Both the position numbers and the translations under genes were made by a program. Below, in pieces: positions 55,769 to 64,000 of a stretch of DNA of 64,000 bases. Origin of the DNA: Salmonirosea aquatica (GTDB lineage Bacteria; Bacteroidota; Bacteroidia; Cytophagales; Spirosomataceae); contig NZ_WHLY01000002.1 in NCBI RefSeq assembly GCF_009296315.1, positions 3,516,501 to 3,580,500 of the forward strand, read 5' to 3'. A model generated the notes under the pieces. It had not been told where the DNA came from, searched no databases, and worked only from the letters and a program-made list of their open reading frames with translations. Every line of letters starts with the position of its first letter. The first letter of the stretch is position 1.

Positions 55769-56511
55769 TGCTTAGTGGCGATGAGCCCCGAAAAGTTATA
55801 CCATTTGAAAAACACTTCGCAGTGCCGGAAGCCGGAATCCTCCAGCAAGGTCACATTTTCTGACAGTTTGTAAGGTATCAGGACATTTTCCAAAGCCTCC
55901 CTTTTTTGGGATATTTCGAGGTCGCTATAGCCGTTCCGACGCTTGTAGTTGTAATAGTGCTTGATAAAATCGCGGTTGAACAGGCTGTTTTCCGTTAGTA
56001 CCTTTTCGATCAGGATCAGAACTCCACCTTGATTCAGTCCCTCGTAGATGTTTTTCAATAGTTGCTGCCGATACAGCGGACGCACAAACTGCAAGGTCAG
56101 GGATAGGATGACGACCGAAGCATTGTCGATGGACAGCTGCTTGTGAATGTCGCCCACGATGAGTTGGTAGGGCCGCTTCATGTCCATAGCCTTCAGCTTC
56201 AGGTCACATTTGTTGATCATTTCCTCCGAATCGTCAATTCCCACAAAGGTGATGTCCTGGGGAATAAAACCATCCAACGCCCGGAAGGTAGCGCCGGTGG
56301 AGCAGCCCAAGTCATAGACGCTGGTACCCGGCTGGACGTGGTCAGCGGCCAGTTCGGCCATCATCCGTTGAATTTCCCCATAGAAGGGTACCGAACGGTT
56401 GACCATGTCATCGAATACATTGACAACCTGAGCACCGAATTTGAAATCGGAAACCCGATTGATTTCTTCTTTAAATACCTGATCCTGTTCCGCAGAATTT
56501 GTGTCGCTCAT
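55765..56511 (-). CDS. cmoA: Carboxy-S-adenosyl-L-methionine synthase (CmoA) homologue
   Basis: 248 aa, cytoplasmic class I SAM-dependent enzyme. It has the SAM-binding VYDLGCSTGATFRAL, GIDDSEEMI, LSLTLQFVRP and the C-terminal KREALENVLIPYKL and FFKWYNFSGLIATK, which are diagnostic for CmoA. CmoA converts SAM and prephenate to carboxy-SAM, used by CmoB to make 5-oxyacetyluridine at tRNA position 34. No cmoB is adjacent, unlike in enterobacteria; instead the stop overlaps an ICMT-like gene. Either cmoB is elsewhere or carboxy-SAM serves another methyltransferase here (inference). Confidence 0.88.
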   Translation of the reverse strand: MSDTNSAEQDQVFKEEINRVSDFKFGAQVVNVFDDMVNRSVPFYGEIQRMMAELAADHVQPGTSVYDLGCSTGATFRALDGFIPQDITFVGIDDSEEMINKCDLKLKAMDMKRPYQLIVGDIHKQLSIDNASVVILSLTLQFVRPLYRQQLLKNIYEGLNQGGVLILIEKVLTENSLFNRDFIKHYYNYKRRNGYSDLEISQKREALENVLIPYKLSENVTLLEDSGFRHCEVFFKWYNFSGLIATKQ

Positions 56512-56728
56512 CTTGAATTAATCGTAAGGTTTTCGGGCTGTCATTCATCCGAGAGCCCCGTATTGGAGAGCAAAGATAAGACCCTACCCGCAATTCTACC
56601 TCATGGGACCACTCAGACTCCCTTTAAAATGCCTAGTTGGCCGAAAAACTACTGGTTTGAGGCGTTGCAAAACTGTCCTCAACCCCCAGATTTATAACGG
56701 TCGTAGAATTTCCAGGGGAGGGATAAGC

Positions 56729-56756
56729 AAAAGGCGCGGGATGTCCCGCGCCTTTT
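56729..56756 (-). terminator. Intrinsic terminator of the large outer-membrane protein gene
   Basis: Arms AAAAGGCGCGGGA (56729-56741) and TCCCGCGCCTTTT (56744-56756) pair perfectly with a 2-base spacer. The stem is G+C-rich and flanked by A/T runs on both sides. It lies 58 bp past the stop of the minus-strand outer-membrane gene and can also stop transcription from the other direction. The rest of the 56512-56813 gap shows no ORF I can support. Confidence 0.85.
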
Positions 56757-56813
56757 TGACCGTGTAGGCATAAGCTCACCTACCTCCCTATTCCCTCGCA
56801 CCTTGGAGGGTAC

Positions 56814-59709
56814 TTAGAAAGGCAGCCGGTACCCTGCCGCCAGCTGGGTGTACTTGAACAGGTTACGCGCCGACATATCCACGTAGAAACGCCCGTTGGC
56901 AATCTTGAACAGATTAGCTCCCAGCACGATGTTGAAACCCAGTTTGGTATTATTGACCTCACTTTCGCCGATTTTCATGATTCCTAGCCCAAGTCCTGCG
57001 TAGGGCAGGAAATCCTCCCTACTTCTGAGCTTAAGGGTGTAGATACCGTTGACAAAAAGCCCGAACGAACTCCCGCTGCCAAAACCGAAAAACGCTTCCG
57101 GCATAGCGTACAGATTGGTGGTTTTGTAGCGGTAATGGTTGCGTAACCCCACATTGAATGTAGTCGCCCCCCCAGGTTCACGCCGGCTAGGGCCGAGGAG
57201 CCATCATAGTTGAAACGGTTGAAAAAACCGGTTTGAGCGGTATTCTCGCTTTCGTACGCCAACTGCTCCGCCGAGCGCTGCCCGAGATTGGTCGGGGAGA
57301 TGGTCCCCCCGTACTCATGGCGCTACCCCCAGGATTATCCAGGGCTTCGATACGGGACAAGTCTGTCGGGGACTGCGCACCAGCGTTCGTACCGCTACCG
57401 GCGCGGTTGTACTTGAGTTCCCGGAGTTCCTGCCGCAACTGATCCATTTCGTTTTCCATTTCCCGGCGGTAGGCGTCCCGATCATCACGCAGGGTATTGA
57501 TCTGACGCTGGTTCTGTCGTTGATAATTCCGCAACGAGCGTTCTATCTGCTCCCGGTAGCGATCGTTCGTGCGCTCCACAGCGTTGATTTCTGACCGGAA
57601 CGCTTCAGGATTCATTCGTATCCGGGCGGGATCGTTAAGCTGGTAGGCATCGCGGTTCGCCTCATTCTCCCGTTGTTGAGCATCCTGGATCTTCAGAATC
57701 CCTTCCTGCATGGACTTAAGCTCCGCGTTCAAATCTTCCTCGATCTGCACATTTCCCGATTGGCGGGCATTTTTCACTTCCGCCTCCAGTTTCTCGATCC
57801 GCTTTTCGTATGCCGCTCTGAGTTCCTCGCTTTTCTGCCTTTCTGCTTTCAGCATTTCCATGGGTTGATCATTTGCCTGAGGATCATAAGCCCCATTCCG
57901 ATCTCCCCTGGTATTTCCGGTGTTGCTACGGTCGTTAAAACTGGCATCGGTTCTGGAGCCGTCGTTGCGGTAGGTTGGCTGGTTCCGACGGAAATCATTG
58001 TTCTGCTTCTGAATATCGTCCAGTTTGTCCTCAATCGACTGCAAACGATCTTCTAAGGCCCGAAGCGTCCTGGCGTCAACTCCCGATTCTGAATCACGCC
58101 TCCGATCGGTAGTGCCGCGGTCACGATCCGAATCGTTGCCAGCGTACACGCGACGGATACCGGGAACCTCTTCCTTGATACCGTCTATTTTTTTTGCAAA
58201 ATCCGTGGGTTTCATCTTCATCAATAGCGGATCGTCTTTGCGGTTGGCCTCTTCATTGGCTTTCTCTTCCTGCTTCAGGGTTTCTTCAATACGATCCACG
58301 GCTACGCGCAGCGCCTCCCGGTCGTCCTCCAGATCATTGGCCAGGCGGCGGTTGCCGTCGTCACGAGCTTCCCTGATCCCGTCGTTTAGCTGATCGATAC
58401 GGTCCTCATACTCTTCTTTCAAGTCCCTGGCCCGGTTTTTCTCTCGCGTCATGCTGTTCTTGACTACCTCATCGTAGGACTCTTCCTTTTGAGTCTGTAT
58501 GTTTTTTACCCCGTTGCCAAGAATCAGGTTGGCACTCAGTCCGTAGGCCCAGCTCGTGGCCAGTTCATCAGGATTCGCCGCATTTTCCAGCGGATCATTG
58601 GAAGTAAGCAGGGCTTTGCCATAGGCGGTCAGTTTGAAAGCACGGCCGAACGGGATATCCAGTCCCAGGCCGCCGGATACGAAAGGACGGTTTTTTTCAT
58701 CCAGCTCCGTTCCATCCACCGTATAGCCTTTCAAAGCGTCGATCACCCCACCCCCTACATTGATACTCGGGGTGAGCCCTTGCCCATTGGCCAGCTTGAA
58801 CTTGCCCTCACCGCCGTAAACGGCCAGTTTGTCGAACGTGGAGAAATAGTCATCCTCCATAGCCCGCCAGTAGAAGCCTCGCAAGCCTACATAGGGTCCG
58901 AAGTTGAAGCCCGTGGCAGCGCCGACGAATTTAGTGTTGGCATAGGGAAGCGTCTTATCGAAATCGAGCTGTCCCGCCGTGATTTCAATCGGAAGACTGA
59001 ATCCCCCCGAAAAATTGTTTAGGTAGGCTTTATCGGTTTCCGTCAACTCGCCGGGACGTCTTCCTCCCAGGTAGAAACTCAATGAAGCACGTACCGACCA
59101 GTTTTTCAAAAGTTCGTTATTGTAATCAGCGACTGCCAATCCATACGCAGCCCGCTCGTCGGCCGTGGTCAGGTTACGGACCGGTGAGTCGTTGAAAGAA
59201 GTATTGACGGCCTGAATGCCCAAAGTGTAGCGGTCGGCCACGACAAATTGAAGGCCCGCCCCCAGGGAGACGTAAATGTTTTTATAGGTGGCCAGGCTAT
59301 CAGATTTGAAAGTCTGGACGCCCGTACCGGCCGTCAGAAAAGGTACCACGCCACCACGGCTCAGGTTGAGTTTCAGGTCACCACCCCAACGCGTGACGTC
59401 GATGTCTGGTTGCGTCAGTTCCACTCCCTGTAATTCCTTCAGCTCGAGGGGCCCGAAATTGCGCTTCATGTCCAGCGACTGCAGGTAGGTACCCCGCAAT
59501 TCAACGAATTCTCCAAATCCAAAACCAAGATGGCCTCCGGCCATGAACCCGTTGCTAATACCCGTGTTATTCTCCCAGTTTACGTATTCGCCCACTGGCG
59601 AGATTGAGTAACTGATTCCCTTGACCTGCGCAACGGCTGCCGGAACCAAAGCACACAGCGCCAGCGAGATAAAAAGGGATTGTTTAATACGTTTATAAGT
59701 TGTCTTCAT
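56814..59709 (-). CDS. Large outer-membrane protein with duplicated coiled coils (two frameshifts)
   Basis: Reconstructed ~965 aa from 59709 (MKTTYKRIKQSLFISLALCA, signal peptide). Two similar N-terminal beta-barrel-like units follow (GGHLGFGFGEFVELRGTYLQ; ATGFNFGPYVGLRGFYWRA), then a long charged region with two related ~90-residue coiled-coil repeats, then a C-terminal barrel ending AGYRLPF. The main frame derails after STGGPSPRP. A missing G opposite 57305-57310 gives STGGTISPTNLGQRSAEQL, and a second missing G opposite the C7 run near 57166-57172 is needed to reach the final segment (TTFNVGLRNHYRYKTTN). Coil-plus-barrel architecture suggests an envelope-spanning or peptidoglycan-contacting protein (inference). 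Confidence 0.82.
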
Positions 59710-59972
59710 AAAAAAGTGGGTTTTATGTGTTGATGATTGCCGAATGGGAAATAAGTTTCCCATTGGTTACGAAAAATAGCCCTGGCCCAGCGAATTACCG
59801 GACCTAGAACCTTTTGTTTTAAAAAGTTAAAAAAGTATTCCTTTGGGTAGTACCCTTAAAAAATAATACAGTTCTTTCATCAAATCATATTTTAACCTAG
59901 CTCAAACTTTTAATTGTACAAAACTCACCTAGAAGATCAGGGTATAGAATAACAGTGAGGGTACCTCAAAAA

Positions 59973-59999
59973 AAAACACCCGGATTTTCCGGGTGTTTT
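59973..59999 (-). terminator. Intrinsic terminator of the PepSY-like gene
   Basis: Arms AAAACACCCGGA (59973-59984) and TCCGGGTGTTTT (59988-59999) are perfect reverse complements with a TTT loop, preceded by an A-run that becomes a U-tract on the minus-strand transcript. It is 31 bp beyond the stop at 60031. The remaining 59710-59972 sequence is A/T-rich and must hold the promoter of the outer-membrane gene, but no clear consensus was found. Confidence 0.85.
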
Positions 60000-60030
60000 G
60001 ATTAATGGTTTGCCTTTGAGCAAGCGATGT

Positions 60031-60543
60031 CTATTTCATTTTCGGCATCGTCACCGCTTTCCCATTGGCATCGTAATACGATGGCTTGCCACCCACCGTA
60101 GCTGTGTAATAGGTGTTGTTACCCACCTTGACTTCGTAGGGTAGGTTGGCTTCCTTACCCTGAAGGGAAGTCCTTACGGAAGCAGGCAGGTCGCTCATTT
60201 GCATGGCCGTGCGGGTTTCCCGCATCTTTCCATTCTTGTCATAAAGGACCGACATGTTCTTGCCGTTTTGCATGAATGTACTGCGGTACACATCGTTGTT
60301 ACTTTCCCACTTGGCACCGTTGATGCCCTGGTAGTCAGTACCGAACGATGTCTTCACGTTCTGAGGTACCCGATTGGGGTCCAGCACATTGTAGGTGGCC
60401 AGACCCGAGTAAGGGAGATTGGCCGTGTTGCCTGGCTGGGTCTGGGTGGTTGCCGGAGCATTGGTTTGGGGCGTGGTGGACTGTGCCTGTACGCCCAGGG
60501 TCGTGATTGCAGCCAGAGCCGCTAAAATGATGGAACGTTTCAT
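60031..60543 (-). CDS. Secreted PepSY-like protein
   Basis: 170 aa from 60543 (MKRSIILAALAAITTLGVQA), whose signal peptide is cut near VQAQ; the frame extends 16 codons upstream without signal character. A Gln/Thr-rich linker is followed by two related ~55-residue units (VPQNVKTSFGTDYQGINGAK with YRSTFMQNGKNMSVLYDKNG; LPASVRTSLQGKEANLPYEV with YYTATVGGKPSYYDANGKAV). The unit pattern of a helix, then strands and a YDxNG turn, is typical of the PepSY-like (BLIP-fold) proteins common in Bacteroidota. Function unknown; perhaps a periplasmic inhibitor or binding protein. Confidence 0.8.
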   Translation of the reverse strand: MKRSIILAALAAITTLGVQAQSTTPQTNAPATTQTQPGNTANLPYSGLATYNVLDPNRVPQNVKTSFGTDYQGINGAKWESNNDVYRSTFMQNGKNMSVLYDKNGKMRETRTAMQMSDLPASVRTSLQGKEANLPYEVKVGNNTYYTATVGGKPSYYDANGKAVTMPKMK

Positions 60544-60587
60544 GTTTTTTCGAAAATAGGTTAACAGTATGGAATAAATTATGGTAC

Positions 60588-61472
60588 TCAATAGATAGTG
60601 GAAGCCCGTTCAAATGCCGGATTGGTACTTCCGACTGAGTGCTGTGCGAAAGCAATCAGATCCTCATTCAGACGGTCTTTCTCGGTGTAAAACAAGCCAT
60701 GCGGGGCACCGTCGTACACGATATATTCCGCGTCTGGAAGCGCTTCGGCTGTCCGTTCACCTGAGGCTTCAATGGGAACGGTCTTGTCGCCGCTACCGTG
60801 GATGATCAGCGTGGGAACGTTGATTTTGGTCAAATCCTGCCGGAAATCCGTCATGGCGAAGGCTTCGGCACAGTCGAGTGTCGCTTTATGCGAAGCCTTG
60901 TATGCCCGCATGAAATCGCCATCCAGATGGCCCTGGCTCACAGGATGGTTGAGCATGTTGACGCCATAGAATTGCTTGCCAAAATCCTGCAGGAAACCTG
61001 CACGGTCTTTTTTGAGGTTTTCCATAATATCGTCAAAAACACTCTGATCTACACCATCTGGATTGTCGTCGGTTTTGAGCATGTAGGGGGTAACAGAACT
61101 GATGAAGGCTACCTTGGCAACACGGGCACCTCCGTGGCGTCCCATGTAGCGGGCTACTTCTCCGCCTCCCATGGACATGCCTACCAGCGTAACATTCTCA
61201 AGGTCCAGGGTGTCCAGTACGGCTTTGAGGTCATCGGCCAAAGTATCATAATCGTAGCCGTCCCAAGGTTTTGACGACTTGCCAAATCCCCGGCGGTCAT
61301 AGGCGATCACGCGGAGGTTATGCTTAGGTAATTCGGCCAGCTGATAGTCCCACATGGCGCTGTTCAGCGGCCAACCGTGGATGAGGACTACAGGGTCACC
61401 CTGACCCAGGTCCTGGTAAAAAAGTTCGATGTCGTGTCCGGCGGTATCGGTGCCTACTTTGATGAAATTCAT
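60588..61472 (-). CDS. Alpha/beta hydrolase, non-haem chloroperoxidase/esterase type
   Basis: 294 aa, cytoplasmic. The oxyanion-hole motif HGWPLNSAMWDYQ is at ~33, the nucleophile elbow GMSMGGGEVARYMGRHGG at ~98, the acid in LIIHGSGDKTVP (~228) and the catalytic His in YDGAPHGLFYTEKDRLNED (~259). This pattern is that of cofactor-free haloperoxidase-like hydrolases (esterase/perhydrolase family). The start MNFIKVGTDTAGHDIELF is standard. It lies 44 bp upstream of the PepSY-like gene on the same strand, and its promoter shares the 198-bp divergent gap 61473-61670 with the isomerase gene. Confidence 0.92.
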   Translation of the reverse strand: MNFIKVGTDTAGHDIELFYQDLGQGDPVVLIHGWPLNSAMWDYQLAELPKHNLRVIAYDRRGFGKSSKPWDGYDYDTLADDLKAVLDTLDLENVTLVGMSMGGGEVARYMGRHGGARVAKVAFISSVTPYMLKTDDNPDGVDQSVFDDIMENLKKDRAGFLQDFGKQFYGVNMLNHPVSQGHLDGDFMRAYKASHKATLDCAEAFAMTDFRQDLTKINVPTLIIHGSGDKTVPIEASGERTAEALPDAEYIVYDGAPHGLFYTEKDRLNEDLIAFAQHSVGSTNPAFERASTIY

Positions 61473-61670
61473 AGTTGTTTCAGTTTGATGATGAATAAGT
61501 GACTTACAGTAGAAATGCTAAAAGGTCATGCCACAAAAGAAACCCTGCGCCGACCCTGGGGTGATGAATAATATACGTAAGAAAACTTTTCAACAATAGA
61601 GGTAGGGATTACCCGATTCGATCCTTTTGAGCCTAGAACAAGTATCATATTCTGAACCTGTTGCCTGATC

Positions 61671-62528
61671 ATGTTGAATCGTCGCGAGGTATTGAAAAGA
61701 TCGGCTGCCATACTGGGAGCCGGAATCGGATGGGAGTATCTGGGCCGTCCCAAGCCCCGCTTCCGACTGGGAGCGTGTGACTGGTCGATTGGCCCTCGCT
61801 TGAATCCCCAGACATTTGATATCGCCCGCAAAATCGGCTTACAGGGACTTCAGGTAAGCTATAACACCAATAAGGATGAAGCCGGCCTTTCTAATCCTGA
61901 AACCCTGAATGCCATCCGTGAGGCGTCGACCCGTACCGGAATCAAGATCGCAGGCCTGGCTATTGGCGAGCTGAACCGCGTACCTTACAAGTCAGAGGCC
62001 CGTACCGAGGAGTGGGTATGGAAAAGTGTGGATGCCGCCAAAGCGTTGGGGGCGTCGGTGATCTTGCTGGCTTTCTTTGGCAACGGTGAGCTGCGCGACG
62101 ACCCCGCCGGACAGAAAGAAGTGATCGAACGCCTGAAGCGCGTGGCTCCCCATGCCGAACGGCAGAAAATAACCCTGGGCATTGAGTCGTATCTGAGCGC
62201 GCGGGATCATTTGAAAATCATCGACGCAGTGGGTTCCAAAGCAATCAAGGTCTACTACGATTCCCGCAATTCGGCCGACGCCGGACACGATATTTACGAG
62301 GAAATACCCCTTTTGGGCAAAGATCTCATCTGTGAATTGCACATGAAGGAGAACGGCTTCCGACTGGGGGAGGGTACCATCGACTGGCCCCGCGTAGCTA
62401 TGCTTCTGAAAAAAGTCGGCTACCAGGGCTGGATGCAGATTGAAGGGGCCACGCCCCAGGGGGCAGACGTCGTGGAATGCTACCAACACAATCGACGGTA
62501 TCTGGAGACTATCTTTCCTTTTTCTTAG
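61671..62528 (+). CDS. Sugar phosphate isomerase/epimerase family protein (xylose-isomerase-like TIM barrel)
   Basis: 285 aa. MLNRREVLKRSAAILGAGIG is a Tat-like signal, so the protein may act in the periplasm. LGACDWSIG starts the barrel. Metal-binding positions expected for the AP-endonuclease-2 / isomerase fold are visible as Glu in LGIESYLS, Asp in VYYDSRN, His in CELHMKENG and Glu in MQIEGATP. The substrate is probably a sugar or derivative. It is followed after 32 bp by the membrane-bound dehydrogenase gene, a pairing common in Cytophagales sugar-catabolic loci. Confidence 0.9.
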   Translation: MLNRREVLKRSAAILGAGIGWEYLGRPKPRFRLGACDWSIGPRLNPQTFDIARKIGLQGLQVSYNTNKDEAGLSNPETLNAIREASTRTGIKIAGLAIGELNRVPYKSEARTEEWVWKSVDAAKALGASVILLAFFGNGELRDDPAGQKEVIERLKRVAPHAERQKITLGIESYLSARDHLKIIDAVGSKAIKVYYDSRNSADAGHDIYEEIPLLGKDLICELHMKENGFRLGEGTIDWPRVAMLLKKVGYQGWMQIEGATPQGADVVECYQHNRRYLETIFPFS

Positions 62529-62560
62529 GGCTTGTTCCGCTAAAATCATTTCCCTGTTCT

Positions 62561-64000
62561 ATGAAAGTCAACACATTTTTCCGGTACGGTACACCAATTC
62601 TGGGAAGCATTTTGCTCCTGACTCTATCGGCGGTCAGTCTGCTTGGACCGGGTGACGAAAATTCCCGGCTCTATGTTCCCGATGATCTGGAAGCCACACT
62701 TTGGGCCGAAGCTCCGTTGTTTTACAATCCTACCAACATGGACATTGACGCCCGGGGTCGTGTATGGATTACCGAAGCGGTCAATTACCGGAGCTTCAAG
62801 ACCAAGCCCGAAGAACGCCTGTCCCACGAGCAAAAGGGCGACCGGGTCATGATTCTGGAAGACAAGGATGGGGACGGCCGGGCCGAGTCGTCCAAAGTGT
62901 ACGTGGAGGACACGCTGCTTACGGCACCCCTAGGCATTGCAGTGATTGGCAATAAAGTGATTGTTTCGTGCGCCCCCAATTTGATAATATATACGGATCT
63001 TGACGGCGATGACAAACCCGACAAACGGGAAATATTCCTTACGGGTTTCGGCGGTTTCGACCACGATCATTCGCTCCACTCACTGGTGACGGGCCCCGAT
63101 GGCCGCTGGTACTTCAACACGGGCAATGCGGGGCCACACACCGTAGCCGATCAGGACGGCTGGACGCTTCGCAGCGGCAGCCTGTATACCGGAGGTACCC
63201 CCTACAACGACAAAAATGAAGGCAACCGGAAATCGGACGATGGGCGCGTGTGGGTAGGAGGGCTGGCGTTGCGCATCAATCCCGACGGGACCGGGCTAAA
63301 AGTGATGGGGCACAATTTCCGAAACAGCTATGAGGTGTGCCTGGACAGCTACGGCAATATGTGGCAAAACGATAACGACGACCAGGTGATCACCTGCCGG
63401 GTCTCCTTTTTGCCCGAAAATGGCAACGCCGGGTACTTTGCTGCTGATGGTACCCGCTTCTGGCAAGCCGACCGTCGCCCCGGCCAAACCATGTTTGAAG
63501 CCCATTGGCACCAGGACGATCCGGGCGTCATGCCCGCCGGGGACAACACCGGCGCGGGTTCGCCCACCGGCATTGTGTTCTACGAAGGTGATGAATTGGG
63601 GGAAAAATACCGGGGTACCTTGCTGAGTTGCGAGGCCGGACGCAACGTTATTTTTGCCTATCAGCCCGAAAAACAAGGTGCCGGTTTTACGCTGAACCGT
63701 AAAGATCTTATCAGTTCATTCCCTCAGGCCTCGGAACGCTATGAGTGGTTTGAGACCGATACCGACACCCGCAAGTGGTTTCGTCCTTCGGATGTGGCGG
63801 TGGGACCGGACGGCGCTCTGTACATTGCCGACTGGTACGATCCCATTGTGGGCGGCCACGCCATGCAGGACAAGAAAGGCTACGGCCGTATCTACCGCAT
63901 CACGCCCAAAGGGAAAAAACTCACCGCGCCTACGCTGAACCTGACTACCACGGAAGGGCTCGTCCAGGCGTTGAAAAATCCGGCGGTCAACGTACGCGCG
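62561..64000 (+). CDS. PVC-type membrane-bound dehydrogenase, 5' part (runs off the window)
   Basis: The start MKVNTFFRYGTPILGSILLL has a signal or anchor sequence. The frame stays open for 480 codons to the window end. Recognisable features of the putative membrane-bound dehydrogenase N-terminal domain are DDLEATLWAEAPLFYNPTNM, DIDARGRVWITEAVNY, the repeated beta-propeller turns DLDGDDKPDKRE and DGRWYFNTGN, and DVAVGPDGALYIADWYDP near the right edge. Family members usually continue with HEAT-like repeats and a C-terminal cytochrome c (CxxCH), which would lie beyond the window. Likely role: extracytoplasmic oxidation of a sugar or alcohol coupled to haem. Confidence 0.9.
   Translation, partial: MKVNTFFRYGTPILGSILLLTLSAVSLLGPGDENSRLYVPDDLEATLWAEAPLFYNPTNMDIDARGRVWITEAVNYRSFKTKPEERLSHEQKGDRVMILEDKDGDGRAESSKVYVEDTLLTAPLGIAVIGNKVIVSCAPNLIIYTDLDGDDKPDKREIFLTGFGGFDHDHSLHSLVTGPDGRWYFNTGNAGPHTVADQDGWTLRSGSLYTGGTPYNDKNEGNRKSDDGRVWVGGLALRINPDGTGLKVMGHNFRNSYEVCLDSYGNMWQNDNDDQVITCRVSFLPENGNAGYFAADGTRFWQADRRPGQTMFEAHWHQDDPGVMPAGDNTGAGSPTGIVFYEGDELGEKYRGTLLSCEAGRNVIFAYQPEKQGAGFTLNRKDLISSFPQASERYEWFETDTDTRKWFRPSDVAVGPDGALYIADWYDPIVGGHAMQDKKGYGRIYRITPKGKKLTAPTLNLTTTEGLVQALKNPAVNVRA

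Overview
The window looks like a chromosomal segment of a Bacteroidota bacterium, most likely Cytophagales and close to Spirosomataceae or Dyadobacter-type genomes. This is inferred from the ~800-aa fused MacB/FtsX permeases, the DUF5686 outer-membrane protein, ThuA/PQQ-type dehydrogenases, DUF1501/DUF1553 proteins, a TACTTTTG -7 element matching the Bacteroidota TAnnTTTG promoter, and roughly 50-55 % G+C by eye. No rRNA, tRNA, CRISPR array or insertion sequence was recognised.

Region A (1-38949) is the striking part: a plus-strand array of 16 paralogous ABC-transporter permeases, the first cut by the window edge. Each is about 790-815 aa and contains two fused MacB/FtsX units. All 16 end in the same short tail, ALxNPVxSLRSE, and begin with close variants of NYLKIAxRNL. 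No ATPase, membrane-fusion protein, TolC-like protein or regulator lies in the array. The only other genes inside it are an antisense Uma2-type nuclease (23057-23551) and a 95-aa orphan (33707-33994). Two of the longer gaps carry paired GTCCG-N4-CGGAC palindromes that look like operators. Several junctions share a linker with an ATAGCTAT hairpin. Copies 8 and 9 share an exactly identical 639-bp tract, which points to recent gene conversion.

Region B (38980-46771) has a divergent Nudix-type (NrtR-like) regulator and, across a perfect 14-bp-arm palindrome, a secreted ThuA / sugar dehydrogenase / PKD / cytochrome c / C-terminal beta-domain fusion. A small secreted protein, a secreted alpha/beta-hydrolase-like protein with PKD domain and an SDR reductase follow. 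This looks like a regulated extracytoplasmic carbohydrate-oxidation locus.

Region C (47041-52162) has a small zinc-ribbon/coiled-coil protein and a DUF1549-LamG-DUF1553 plus DUF1501 pair. Region D (52250-61472, minus strand) holds a DUF5686 outer-membrane protein, a cmoA-like gene overlapping an isoprenylcysteine-methyltransferase-like gene, a large outer-membrane protein with duplicated coiled coils, a PepSY-like secreted protein and an alpha/beta hydrolase. Region E (61671-64000) has a sugar phosphate isomerase/epimerase-like protein and the start of a PVC-type membrane-bound dehydrogenase.

Four genes carry five single-base frameshifts, all consistent with one missing base and most lying in G/C homopolymers. 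These may be sequencing or assembly errors rather than real pseudogenes. The hexamer GGTACC is about five-fold over-represented across the window by hand count.
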